A stretch of DNA of 64,000 bases from Anodontia alba (Eukaryota; Mollusca; Bivalvia; Lucinida; Lucinidae). Of the stretch, positions 1 to 10,249 are shown piece after piece. The stretch spans positions 51,191,587 to 51,255,586 of the forward strand of contig OZ024824.1 of NCBI GenBank assembly GCA_964016985.1, read 5' to 3'. Below the pieces are notes generated by a model. That model had not been told where the DNA came from. It saw only the letters and a list, made by a program, of their open reading frames with translations, and did not search any database. The position numbers and the translations under genes are program-made. Every line of letters starts with the position of its first letter. Positions within the stretch are counted from its first letter, which is position 1.

Positions 1-531
1 ATATGGTAAAAATCATTAAAAATCTTCCCCAGAACCATAAGACAGATGACCTTGAACCTAATAGACAGCAAAAGGGACGAGCCCTACAAAAGTTATATAA
101 ATGATGATCCTGGGTTAACCTTGACCTATTTTATGGCATGGTCAAATTTGTTCCCTTAGACTTATAAATGGGAAAAATTTAAAACAGAGCATTCATCCAA
201 AACAATTGATGTTCATGAAATGAAATAGGTCTTATATGAACCTCACTCAATGTCAAAGGTCAAGGTCATTCTGTGTTCTGTGATCTGAAGAGATTGAGAT
301 CTTTTTCTCTAGTACTGCTGGGCTGATTCCCATGAAATTTGGCATGTAGTATGAGGTGACTGAAAACTACAAAATTTGTTCAGATGATGACCTTAGGTTG
401 ACCTTGACCTGTTTTATGGCAAATATGGTCCCTTGAACTTCTGAATGGGAAAAAGGTAAAATAATGCATTTTTCAAAAAGAATTGTAGTTTAAGATATGA
501 AGGGGAGTGATTGTTGCCCTTAGGCTACTTG
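1..531 (+). mobile_element. Helentron-like non-autonomous element, 3' part
   Basis: The segment has two diverged units of the 'ATATGGTAAAAA...AATCTTC..CCAGAACCA...TGACCTTGACCT' repeat that also forms the core of the elements at 31343 and 54583. It ends at about 505-531 with a decayed form of the common 3' end: a GGGGAGTGATTG subterminal motif, a GCCC-TTAGGC hairpin remnant, then ACTTGTTT. The 5' end lies outside the window. It has no coding capacity and lies in the intron upstream of the exon at 727. Confidence 0.6.
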
Positions 532-726
532 TTTAGTTTTATTGTCCATTTTTCTTTCTTTCCCAGTTTTAAACATGGACATTTTGTGTTAGTTTTATCA
601 GCATCTAAACAAGGTAGACTTCAAACTGTGCTCAAATTTATATGCATGCGGGCAATGAATTATATTGTTAGACTGAGATGGTAAAATAGACGTAACATCT
701 GGTTCTACTCCATTTTGTATTTTCAG
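532..726 (+). other. Intron sequence ending in a 3' splice site
   Basis: No gene or known repeat is seen here. The last 30 bases are pyrimidine-rich (GGTTCTACTCCATTTTGTAT then TTTCAG) and end in AG at 725-726, immediately before the exon that opens an OCRL-like reading frame. This is a good acceptor by consensus. Confidence 0.7.
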
Positions 727-823
727 GAAGATTTGTTTCTACAACCAGGGTTAAATTCAGAGATCCAGCAGATACGAGACTGTCTGGACACAGGATCACC
801 AGACATGATACATATCCTTTTTT
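727..823 (+). CDS. OCRL: OCRL/INPP5B-like exon (RhoGAP-like domain, part 1)
   Basis: The frame from 727 reads EDLFLQPGLNSEIQQIRDC followed by LDTGSPDMI. This is the conserved lead-in to the 'AEALLLFLE.LPEPVI' helix of the RhoGAP-like domain of OCRL and INPP5B. These enzymes are inositol polyphosphate 5-phosphatases that remove the 5-phosphate from PI(4,5)P2 on endosome and Golgi membranes; their RhoGAP-like module binds Rac/Cdc42 and cargo adaptors. The exon begins after a clear TTTCAG acceptor. Its 3' limit is uncertain. The last residues recognisable by homology end at 810, and the first usable GT is at 824, where the flanking TE begins. Splicing from 823 to 31188 stays in frame and gives a linker about one residue longer than in vertebrate relatives. 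Catalytic and ASH domains must lie upstream of the window. I am confident in the family, less so in the exon end. Confidence 0.82.
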
Positions 824-2665
824 GTCACACCTACTTGTAGCAGGGTGCGATATAGGCGTCCGCTTTTCCGTCCATCCGTCAGTCCGTCCGTTCGTCCGTC
901 TGTCAGTCTGTCAACATTTATGTCGAAGTTCGACATTTATGTCAAAGTTAGAATTCTAATCAACTACAAGACTAAACAACCATCAAACCTTGCATGAAAT
1001 ATCTCCCTGACCTCCTGACTTTGCGACATAGGTGTCCGCTTTTCCGTTCGTCCATCCATTCGTCTGTCCGTCTGTCAACATTTATGTTGAAGTTCGACAT
1101 TTATGTCGAAACTAGTATTCTAATCAACTACAAGACTAAACAACCATCAAACCTTGCATGAAACATCTCCCTGACCTCCTGACTTTGCAAGATAGGCATC
1201 CACTTTTCGGTTCATCCGTCCGTTTGTCCGTCCGTCCGTCCATCTGTCAACATTTAAGTCGAAGTTCGACATTTATGTCAAAGTTAGTATTCTAATCAAC
1301 TACAATTCTACAACAACCATCATACCTTGCATGACACATCTCCCTGACCTCCTGACTTGGCAGGTACATTGACTCGGTGACCTTGACCTATATTTCCAGT
1401 GACTTTGACACAATTTACGTTGATGCTCCAGATCTTCTCAACTATAAGGCCTACAACTACCAAACCTTGCATAGTGCTTCTCTTAGATGTACTGACTCAG
1501 CAGGTACCTTGACCTGGTGACCTTGACCTATATGTTGCGCTCCAGTAACTTTGATACATTTTGCGTTGACGTTCGATATCTCCACAACTATAAGGCCTAC
1601 AACCATCAAACCTTGCAAAGTGCTTCTTCTCAATGTACTGACGCGGCAGATACCTTGACCTGGTGACCTTGATCTATATTTTGGCTGCATTGATTTTGAC
1701 ATAATTTATGTCAACATTCCAGATCTCCTCAAGTGTTAAGACCTCAAACCATCAAACCTTCATAGTGCTTCTCCTAGATGTACTGACTTGGCAGGTATTT
1801 TGACCCGGTGACCTTGACCTATATTTTGTGCTCCAGTGCCTTTTACACAGCTTACGTTGACGTTCAATATCTCCTCAACTATAAGGCCTACAACCACCAA
1901 ACCTTGCATAGAGCTTCTCCTCAATGTATGGACTCTGCAGGTAGCTTGACTCAGTGACCTTGACCTATATTTCATGCTCCACTGACTTTTACACCTTTTA
2001 CGTTGCCCTTCCATATATCCTCAACTATAAGGCCTTCAGCCACCAAACCTTGTATAGTGCTCCTCCTCGATGTACTGACTTGGTAGGTACCTTGACCCGG
2101 TGACCTTGACCTATATTTTGCACTCCAGTGCCTTTGACACATTTTAAGTTGATGTTCAATATCTCCTCAAATATAAGACCTACAACCACTAAACCTTGCA
2201 TAGTGCTTCACCTCGTTGTACTGGCTTGGCAGGTACCTTGACCCGGTGACCTTGACCTATATTTGACACATTTTACGTTGATGTTCGATAACTCCTCAAT
2301 TATAAGGCCTACAACCACCATATCTTGCATAGTGCTTCTCCTTGATGTACTGATTTGGCAGGTACCTTGACCCGGTGACCTTGTCCTATATTTCACGCTC
2401 CAGTGACTTTTACACATTTTACATCGACATTCCATTATCATTGGGCTGTATAATACGAAAAGTCCGTGCTGAAGATATAGCCATTAGAGGGAATGGCACT
2501 GGCCTGGAATCTATATGTCCCACTAGGCACTTTGTCTACATTTTTTTCAACCCAGTTTTCCAACTAAGCACTGCTAAGAATGAAATAAACATATTTAATA
2601 ACCACGTTCTGATTGTGGCTCCTGGGACTTTTGCCCCAGCAGGTACACCTTCCGCGGAATTCTTG
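824..2665 (+). mobile_element. Helentron-like non-autonomous element (family C), copy 1
   Basis: The element starts in a T-run right after the exon with a hairpin-forming head (TCACACC...GGGTGCGA; the copy at 48917 has the cleaner ATCGCAC...GTGCGAT). It then has GTCC-rich DNA, three units of about 170 bp (855-1360) and about eight units of about 145 bp (1365-2440). A 3' hairpin end with CCCACTAGGCACTTTGTCTA follows at about 2520-2545. A further 120 bp, shared with the second copy, ends at a second terminator-like hairpin, TTCCGCGGAATTCTTGT, at 2649-2665. There is no coding capacity. The head, internal tandem core, terminal hairpins and T-rich target resemble Helentron-derived HINE elements (pearl/DINE type). 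The superfamily call is inferred from structure. Confidence 0.65.
1365..2440 (+). repeat. Tandem repeat of about 145 bp inside the family C element
   Basis: The block GACCTTGACCTATAT recurs at roughly 1380, 1520, 1660, 1810, 1956, 2101, 2245 and 2378, followed each time by TTTACGTTGACGTTC and AACTATAAGGCCTACAAC. Short open frames on the minus strand here (repeating 'KVTG.QNIGQGHQVK') are products of the repeat, not genes. The same array occurs at 49440-50500. Confidence 0.85.
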
Positions 2666-2725
2666 TTATATGGTAAAATGAGTCACACACCTACACACCC
2701 ACATCCACCCCTCTCCCCAGCCCCC

Positions 2726-2748
2726 AACACACACACACACACACACAC
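2726..2748. repeat. (CA)n microsatellite
   Basis: About eleven CA dinucleotides in intron DNA between the TE end and the first minisatellite block. No gene is seen in 2666-2849. Confidence 0.95.
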
Positions 2749-2849
2749 TAGAATGACCCACCTCCACTCACACAAAACAGTTTCAGCTAATGAACATATG
2801 TAATTTTTATTCAGTAACAAATTATAAGAATTCTACTGTTCCAGTCAAG

Positions 2850-3465
2850 TCAATGAGTGTGCAAGGCTATTTCAATCAGGAGAGTGAGTCTGTTGAAGGC
2901 TGTTTCAATCAGGTGAGTGAGTCTGTGCAAGGCTGATTCAATCAGGTGTGTGCATCTGTGCAAGGCTGCTTCAGTCAGGTGAGTGAGTCTGTGCAAGGCT
3001 GATTCAGTCAGGTGTGTGCATCTGTGCAAGGCCGTTTCAGTCAGGTGAGTGAGTCTGTGCAAGGCTGTTTCAACCAGGGGAGTGAGTCTGAACGGCTGAT
3101 TCAATAAGGTGAGTACATCTGTGCAAGGCTGTTTCAATCATGTGAGTGCATCTGTGTAAGGCTGTTTCAATCCAGTGAGTCTGTGCAAGACTGTTTCAAT
3201 CAGCTGAGTATGTGCCAAGTGATTCAATCAGGTGAGTGAGTCTGTGCAAAGCTGTTTCAATCAGGTGAGTATGTGCCAAGTGATTCAATCAGGTGAGTAA
3301 GTCTGTGCAAAGCTGTTTCGATCAGGTGAGTGAGTCTGTGCAAAGCTGTTTCAATCAGGTGAGTGAGTCTTTGCAAGGCAGTTTCAGTCAGGTGAGTGAG
3401 TCTGTGCAAGGCAGTTTCAATCAGGTGAGTGAGTCTGTGCAAGCTAATTCAATCAAGTGAGAAAA
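2850..3465. repeat. 33-bp minisatellite, block 1a
   Basis: Degenerate tandem copies of a 33-base unit: GGCTGTTTCAATCAGGTGAG followed by TGAGTCTGTGCAA. Because 33 is a multiple of three, both strands stay open for long stretches, giving apparent 11-residue repeats (HRLTHLIETAL on minus, CFNQVSESVQG on plus). These are not genes. Most units contain CAGGTGAGT, a consensus 5' splice site. Confidence 0.93.
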
Positions 3466-3466
3466 T

Positions 3467-3565
3467 GGCACAGTGGCTCAATTGGTAGAGTGTCCGCTTT
3501 GTGACCAGGAGGTTGTGGGTTTGATTCCCTGTGAAGTCATACCAAAGACTTCACTTAACGTCCAG
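3467..3565 (+). mobile_element. tRNA-derived SINE head inserted in minisatellite
   Basis: An A-box-like TGGCTCAATTGGTAGAGTG (from 3474) and a B-box-like GGGTTTGATTCCC (3518-3530) are spaced as in a tRNA gene. The anticodon stem does not fold properly, so this is a pol III SINE relic, not a functional tRNA. Minisatellite units abut both sides. Confidence 0.65.
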
Positions 3566-4225
3566 GTCAGGTGAGTCGGTATGTGCAAGGCTGATTCAAT
3601 CAGGTGAGTGCATTTGTGCCAGGCTGTTTCAATCAGGTGAGTGCATTTGTGCGGGGCTGTTTCAGTCAAGTGAGTAAATCTGTGCTATTCTGTTCCAATC
3701 CTGGGAGTGAGTCTGTGCAAGATTGTTTCAATCAGGTGAGTGAGTCTGTGCCAGTCTCTTCAATCAGTTTAGTGAGTTTGTGTGAGGCTGTTTCAATCAG
3801 GTGAGTTAATCTGTGCAAGGCTGTTCCAATCGTGTGAGTGAGTCTGTGCAAGTCTGTTTCAATCAGGTGAGTGAGTGTGCAATGCTGTTTTAATTGGTTG
3901 AGTGAGTCCGTGCTAGGCTGTTTCAATCAGGTGGTGAGTCCTTACAAGGCTGATTCAGTCATGTGAGTGAATTTGTGCCGGACTGTTTTTAATCAGGTGA
4001 GTGAACCTGTGCAAGACTGATTCAATCAGGTGAGTGCATCTGTGCAAAGTTGTTGTAATCAGGTGAGTGAGTCTGTGCAAGGCTGTTTTAAATAGTTGAG
4101 TGAATCTGTGCAAGCTGATTCAATCAGGTGAGTGAGTCTGTGCAAGGCTGTTTTAAATAGTTGAGTGAATCTGTGCAAGCTGATTCAATCAGGTGCTTGA
4201 GTTTGTGCAAGGCTGTTTCATTCAG
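3566..4225. repeat. 33-bp minisatellite, block 1b
   Basis: Continuation of the 33-bp array with more variant units, including a local duplication of the AGGCTGTTTTAAATAGTTGAG variant around 4080-4185. No gene. Confidence 0.9.
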
Positions 4226-5002
4226 GAGATGGGCTAGGCAACTCCTGGAATAGTTGCATGTGCACTCAGCCAAGACTTAGATCAGATTACAAAATCTGCA
4301 GTCTGATCAGAGTATTTGCTGTGCACCTTATGGGGATATTTAACTAATGCCTGGCTTGGAAAACACTATTATTGTGATACAATGTTATAGACAAAATAAA
4401 GCAGGAGCGCAGCAGTCTATACAAAGCTACATAGACTCAGACCATTCCTCACACAGTGCATAGTGTTGTATATTGGTTCACTCAATGTATACAAGTATTG
4501 GTGACTACAACAGAATCAAGTAACACAGTGCCGCTGCTTAACAATACCCAGCTTACAATATTACACAAGAAGTTTAATCAGAAGGGTGGGGTAGAGGAAA
4601 AGGCCACAGGAGATATTTGATAGTTTCTGATAGTGCTAGTTTGCTGCACTGGATATGCAGTGGAATCATATATTTAATGAAAATCATCAAAGGCTACTGC
4701 CATAACTGTCTGTTGCATTAAAATTCCACAGCAAGCACTAAAATCACCTGTATTTTACCCGTCTCTCATGCATTGTACACATAAACATTACTTCTGTGGT
4801 GTATTCATTTTTGCTGAATATACTTGTTCAGGATTGGTGTCTTCAATAATAAATGCCAGGAAAATACTTCAGTTGACAGTCTTCTAACTTGGGAATTCAC
4901 ACAGCGATTAGATTCCTAGTTGTCTGACAGAGGCTTCAGCATTTTTCTAAAAATTGAATAATCTGTCTCTGGCTTATCTCCAAAAATATCAAGAGACTGG
5001 CA
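4226..5002. other. Intron DNA, no feature seen
   Basis: AT-rich, apparently single-copy within the window. No splice-bounded open frame, repeat unit or terminal inverted repeat was found on either strand. Confidence 0.55.
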
Positions 5003-6822
5003 CTTTTAGCTTTGCTCCACGTCAGCTTATGCCGTGGCCTGTTGACCGTCATTCATCCATCATCCTTCCGTCGATTTTCGTCATCTCTTCCAGACTCTTA
5101 ATTGGGATTAAGCTGAAACTTGGTGGGAGGCATTGTGGCTTCCTGGAGATTCAGAATTGCTAAAATCATTCCATTCCGATATCCAAGGTGGTCGCTACAG
5201 TGGCCATCTTCAAAATCTTCAAACGACATCTCCCAAACCATAAGTCAGATTGACCTGAAACTTGATGGGAGGCATCAATATTGCTAAAATCATTCCGTTC
5301 TGATATCCAACATGGCTGCCAATTTGAAATTCTTCAAATGACATCTCCCAAACCGTTAGCTGGATTGAGCTGAAACTTGATGGGAGGCATCAGAGCTACA
5401 TAGAGATTCAGAGTTGCTAAAATCATTCCATTCCGATATCCAAGATGTGGTTTGAAGAAGATCTTCAAACCACTCTGCTCCCAAATGGTAAGTCAAATTG
5501 AGCCTAAATTTGATGGGAGGCATTGAGGTGACATGGAGATTTAGAATTGCTAAATTTGTTATATTCAATATCCAAGATGGCCGCCATGGTGGCAATCTTG
5601 AAAATCTTGAAACGACATCTGCTCCCAAACCATAAGTCAGATTGACCTGAAACTTGATGGGAGGCATCAGAGCAACTTAGAGATTCAATATTGCTAAAAT
5701 TGTTCCGTTCTGATATCCAGCATGGCTGCCATGGTGGCCAACTTGAAATTCTTCAAACGTCATCTCCCAAACCATAAGTTGGATTGAGCCGAAACTTGAT
5801 GGGTGGCATCAGAGCATAGTTGGATTAAGCTGAAACTTGATGGGAGGTATTGGGGAGACATGGAGATTCAGAACTGCTAAATTCATTCCATTTGGATAGC
5901 CACGGTGGTCATCTTGAAATTCTTCAAACAACATCTCCTCCCAAATTGTAATGCAGATTGAGCCAAAACTTGATGGGAGGCATCAGAGTGACATAGAGAT
6001 TCAGAATTGCTAAAATCGTTCTGTTCCGATACCTAAGATGGCTGCCAAGGTGGCCATCTCGAAAATCTTCGGACCTCATCTGCAGAATGGTTAAGTTGTA
6101 TTGAGACGAAACTTGATGGGAGGCGTTGGTGCGACATGGAGATTCAGAATTGCTAAACCCATTTTGTTACAATATCCATGATGGCCACCACAGCAGCCAT
6201 CTTGAAGATCTCCAATTGTTGCCTCACATGGAGCTTTGCTCCAGGTCAGCTTATGTGGTGGTCTGTTTATCATGGTCCATCCATCATCTGTATGTTCTTC
6301 AGCAACTTTTTACACTTTCAACATTTCCATCAGAATTGTATCCATGATGGCCGCTACTGTGGCCATCTTGAAAGTCTTCAGTTGTTATCTGCTCCCGAAC
6401 CGTAAGTTGGATGGAGACAAAACTTGATGGAAGGCATCAAGGCAACATGGAGATTTAAATTGCTAAAATGTTTCTGGTATGATATCTGGCAGCCATTTGA
6501 AAATCTTCAAATCACATCTGCTCACAAATTGCAAGTCGGATTGAGCTTAAACTTGATGAGAGGCATTGGAGTGTTATGGAGATGTTATGGTGGCCATCTT
6601 GGATATTAGAACAGGAGATTCGGAATTGCTAAATAGTTCAGTTCCAGTATCCAAGATGGTGGTCATGGTCACAATCTTTAAACTCTTCAAACAACATCAG
6701 ATTCCAGATTGCTAAAGGCAATCTGATCTGATAGTGAAGATGGCCACCATGGCACAATGTAACATATGACGATCAGCCTAATCCAGGTGAGCAATTTCTG
6801 GCCCACTTAGGCCTCTAGTTAA
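5003..6822 (+). mobile_element. Helentron-like non-autonomous element (about 140-bp core repeats)
   Basis: The head at 5003 (TTTAGCTTTGCTCCACGTCA, then GCTTATGCCGTGG) forms a CACG...CGTG hairpin and leads into a CATCCATCATCCTTCCGTC tract. The body is about ten units of 115-145 bp marked by AAACTTGATGGGAGGCAT, CAGAATTGCTAAAATCATTC and CAAGATGGCCGCCATGGTGG. A second copy of the head lies at about 6230, so the core was duplicated. The 3' end at 6784-6820 has CAGGTGAGC, a GGCCCACTTAGGCC hairpin and TCTAGTT, matching the elements at 9993 and 54583. No coding capacity. Confidence 0.7.
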
Positions 6823-7008
6823 CAACATGTAACATGTTATTTGTACGTTCAAGGTCATATTCCTGTGGAACTCTTATTTATTTAATATGTGATAAATAAA
6901 AAACTTACACAGCTGTGTCAAAATCACGAAAAAAAGCCATTCCTCTAGCGTTTGTCAGCCATACTCATGCATTTTCTACACCTTTTGTGTGAAAGTATTG
7001 ACCAGTGT

Positions 7009-7395
7009 AAGTCTGTTTCAATCAGGTGAGTCCATGCAAGGCTGGTTCATTCAGGTGAGTGCGTCTGTGCAAGGCTGTTTCTATTAGTTGAGGGAGTCTA
7101 TGCAAGGCTTTTTCAATTGGGAGAGTGAGACTGTTGAAGGCTGTTTCAATCAAGTGAGTGAGTCTATGCAAGGCTGACTGAATCAAGCGAGTGCATCTGT
7201 GCAAGGCTGTTTCAGTCAGGTTAGTGCATCTGTGCAAGGCTGTTTCAGTCAGGTGAGTGCATCTGTGCAAGGCTGTTTCAATCAGATAAGTGAGTCTGTT
7301 TAAGGCTGTTTCAATCATATGAGTGAGTCTGTGCAAGGCTGATTCAATCAGGTGAATGCATCTGTGCAAGACTGTATAAGTCAGGTGAGTGTATC
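7009..7395. repeat. 33-bp minisatellite, block 2
   Basis: About twelve 33-bp units. A 145-residue minus-strand open frame spans the block but is only the repeat translated. Confidence 0.9.
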
Positions 7396-7900
7396 TCATG
7401 ACAGGTTTTTCTTTTAGAGAAAAAGTGGCAAAAAAATTCATGCTCAACTGATAACTCAACCAGATGTTTTATGGCTACTGCCCTCAACTCTCGTACACAA
7501 ATGAGTCTGTTCATAACAGGTGGTATTACCAGATTTACCTGGGGGACTACTTTTCTCTGATAACACTGGTTCCCTGCACTGTAATATATAGTCTTTACAT
7601 CTTTAATTTTTAACCATTTAAAATGTGTAATTTTATTAAGTCTTTATGAAGATGTAGATTTTGGAATCGGTTTTGAGCTACTTCATTGTGTTTTATATTT
7701 AAGAATTTTGTGAGTGGGTTTCTAGTTAACTGTGTTATTACTTAACTAATTGCATAACAGAACATCATTTTATTGGTATCTGAGTTTTATGTTCTCAGTC
7801 ATCAGAAACATATGGAAATGCAATACCCCACTAACCCGACTTTGATATAGTAATAGTCAGGAAGATGGGGGTCAAATTCTTTAAAAGAAAAACATGGCAT
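7396..7900. other. Intron DNA, no feature seen
   Basis: AT-rich unique stretch between minisatellite blocks. No splice-bounded open frame or repeat structure was recognised. Confidence 0.5.
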
Positions 7901-7986
7901 GTGTGTAAGTCTATTTCAATCAGGTGAGTGAGTCTGCGCAAAGCAGTGTCAGTCAGGTGAGTGAGTATGTGCAAGGCTGATTCAAT
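7901..7986. repeat. 33-bp minisatellite, block 3a
   Basis: Two to three units of the 33-bp repeat directly left of a MITE. The array resumes at 8211. Confidence 0.8.
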
Positions 7987-8210
7987 CTGGGCCCAGTTGT
8001 TCAAAGCTAACGACATCGTTAGTTAACGATTCGTTAAAATTTACATCGAGTGATACGCAAATATGCTGCAATTTTTTGCTGAAAAAATGTGAGTTCACTT
8101 TTTTCAGCAAAAATTATCAGAATATTGTATATTGAATCCACTAAGACAGTTAACGAAATGACCCTTAACGAGCTCGTTAAGCTAACGATGCTTTGAACAA
8201 CTGGGCCCAG
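7987..8210. mobile_element. MITE with CTGGGCCCAGTTGTTCAAAGC ends
   Basis: A 224-bp element with inverted ends of about 25 bp: CTGGGCCCAGTTGTTCAAAG leading into CTAACGA on the left and the exact complement on the right, each starting with the palindrome CTGGGCCCAG. The inside is AT-rich with a second symmetry (CGTTAGTTAACGATTCGTTA). It splits a minisatellite unit. No clear target duplication, so the superfamily is open. Confidence 0.85.
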
Positions 8211-9240
8211 GTAATTAGTCTATGCAAGGCTGTTTCAATCGGGTAAGTGAGTCTGTTGAAGTCTGTTTCAATTAGGTGACTGAATCTATGCTAGGCTGTT
8301 TCAATCAGGTGAGTGAGTCTGTGCAAGGCTGATCCAATCAGGTGAATGCATCTGTAAAAGGCTGTTTCAGTCAGGTAATTGAGTCTGTGCCAGGCTGTTT
8401 CTATCGGGTGAGTGAGTCTATTCAAGGCTGATTCAATCAGGTGATAGAGTCTGTGCAAGACTCTGTCAATCAAGTGAATATCTGTGCAAGTTTGTTTCAA
8501 GTAGGTGAGTGAGTCTATACAAGGCTATTCAATGAAGTGAATGAGTTTGTGCAAGATTGTTTCAATCAGGTGAGTTAGTCTGTGCAAGGCTGTTTCAGTC
8601 AGTTGAGTGAATCTGTGCAAGGCTGTTTCAATCAGGTTAGTGTGTTTATCAAAGGATGTTTCATTCAGGTGTATGAGTCTGTGCAAGGCTGTTTCAATCA
8701 CTAGAGTGAATCTGCATGGCTGTTTCAGTCAGGTGAGTGAGTTTCTACAAGACTGTTTGAATCAGGTGAGTGAGTCTGTGCAAGGCTAATTCAATCAGTT
8801 GAGTGAATCTGTGCAAGGTTGTTTCAATCAGTTGTGTGAATCTGTGCGTCTGTTTCATTCAAGTGAGTGAGTCTGTGCAAGGCTGTTTCAGTCAATTGAG
8901 TTAGTTCAATTAGGTGAGTGAGTCTGGGCAAGGCTGATTCAGTCAGGTGAGTGAATCTATACAAGGCTTTCAATCAGTTAAATGAGCCTGCACAAGCTGC
9001 TTCAAGCAGGTGAGTGAATCTCTGCATCTCTGCAAGACTGTTTCAATCAGTTGAGTTAGTCTGCAGGTCTTTTACATCAGTTGAATCTATGCAAGGCTGT
9101 TTCAATTGGTTCAGTGAATCTGAGCAAGTCTGTTTCAGTCAGCTGTCAGTGTGCAAGGCTGATTCAGTAAGGTGATTGAATTTTTGCAAGATTGTTTCAG
9201 TCGGGTGAGTGAGTCTGTGCAAGGCTATTTTAATCAGGTA
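8211..9240. repeat. 33-bp minisatellite, block 3b
   Basis: About 30 degenerate units, with several deletions that break the 33-bp register. No gene. Confidence 0.9.
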
Positions 9241-9486
9241 AGCGATTGCCTTTGGAAACAAAGAACACATTACAGATGGAAAATGGGAGCCTCGGTTTTA
9301 TTGAGACTCTTCATAAGCAGTAATGAAGTTTGCAACACTGCTTACGCCCTCTAGCGTATACATGAGCAGAACTCGATTTTCAAAGGTACCACAATGGTCC
9401 CATTGATTCCAAAGGAAATGAAAATATGATCTGCACTTTGGTGGTGTACGGGGAGATGTTTTACGCCTGCCATTTGGCACTAACAA
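9241..9486. other. Non-repeat insert within the minisatellite
   Basis: About 245 bp of unrelated sequence interrupts the array. It contains a short open frame on each strand but no splice sites or family match. Origin unknown. Confidence 0.5.
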
Positions 9487-9992
9487 GGCTGATTTAATCA
9501 GTTGAATGAGTATGTGCGAGGCTGTTACAATCCAGTGAGTGAGTCTGTGTGAGGCTGTTTCAATCAGTTGTGGGCATCTGTGTGAGGCTGTTTCAGTCTG
9601 GTGATTGAGTCTGTGTGAGATGGTTTTAATCAGTTGAGTCTGTGTGAGGCTGTTTCAATCAGGTGAGTAACTCTTTATGAGGCTGTTTCAGTCATGTGAG
9701 TCTGCACATGGCTGTTTCAGTCAGTTGAGTGAGTGTGCAAGGCTGTTTCAGTCAGGTGAGTGAGTCTGTTCAAGGCTGTTTCAATGACGGGAGTGAGTCT
9801 GTGCATGGCTGTTTAATCAATGTGCTAGGGTGGTCGAGTCAGGTTAGTGTATGCAAGGCTGTTTCAATCAGGTGAGTGAATTTATGCAAGGCTGCTTCAG
9901 TCAGTTGAGTGAATTTGTGCAAGTCTTTTTCAATCAGGTGAGTCTGTGTAAGGCTGTTTCAATCAGGTAATTGGGTTTGTGCAAGACTTTTT
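9487..9992. repeat. 33-bp minisatellite, block 4
   Basis: About 15 units, ending in GTGCAAGACTTTT where the element at 9993 begins. The array continues with TTTAATTAGGTGAGTGAG at 13001, so the element sits in a TTT run of a unit. Confidence 0.9.
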
Positions 9993-10027
9993 AGCTCACC
10001 TGAGCCGAAGGCTCAAGGTGAGCTATT

Positions 10028-10110
10028 GTGATCACTCACCGTCCGTCGTCGTCGTCGCGTCGTCGTCGTTGTCGTCATCGTCCGTCTGTCCGTCCGTCCG
10101 TCTGTTCACA
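10028..10110. repeat. GTC/GTCC simple repeat
   Basis: CGTCGTCGTC runs grade into CCGTCCGTCCGTC directly after the 5' hairpin. Other HINE elements in the window have a similar CCGTCCGTC tract at the same place. Confidence 0.9.
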
Positions 10111-10249
10111 ATCTTTAAACAACATCTCCTCCTAAACCACTGATTGGATTTTGACCAAATTTCACAGGAATGATCCTTGGTTGATCCTCTTTCAAAGTTG
10201 TTCAAATGGATCCGGTCCATTGCATATCTAGGTCACAGGAGCTAAAAAT

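Noticed and set aside
3467..3540. Functional tRNA gene in the minisatellite
   Set aside because: The anticodon stem and acceptor stem do not pair; best read as a SINE head.
2850..4225. Repeated 11-residue open frames (HRLTHLIETAL / CFNQVSESVQG) as a repeat-protein gene
   Set aside because: They arise on both strands because the DNA monomer is 33 bp. They lack starts, splice context and family matches, and recur in every minisatellite block.
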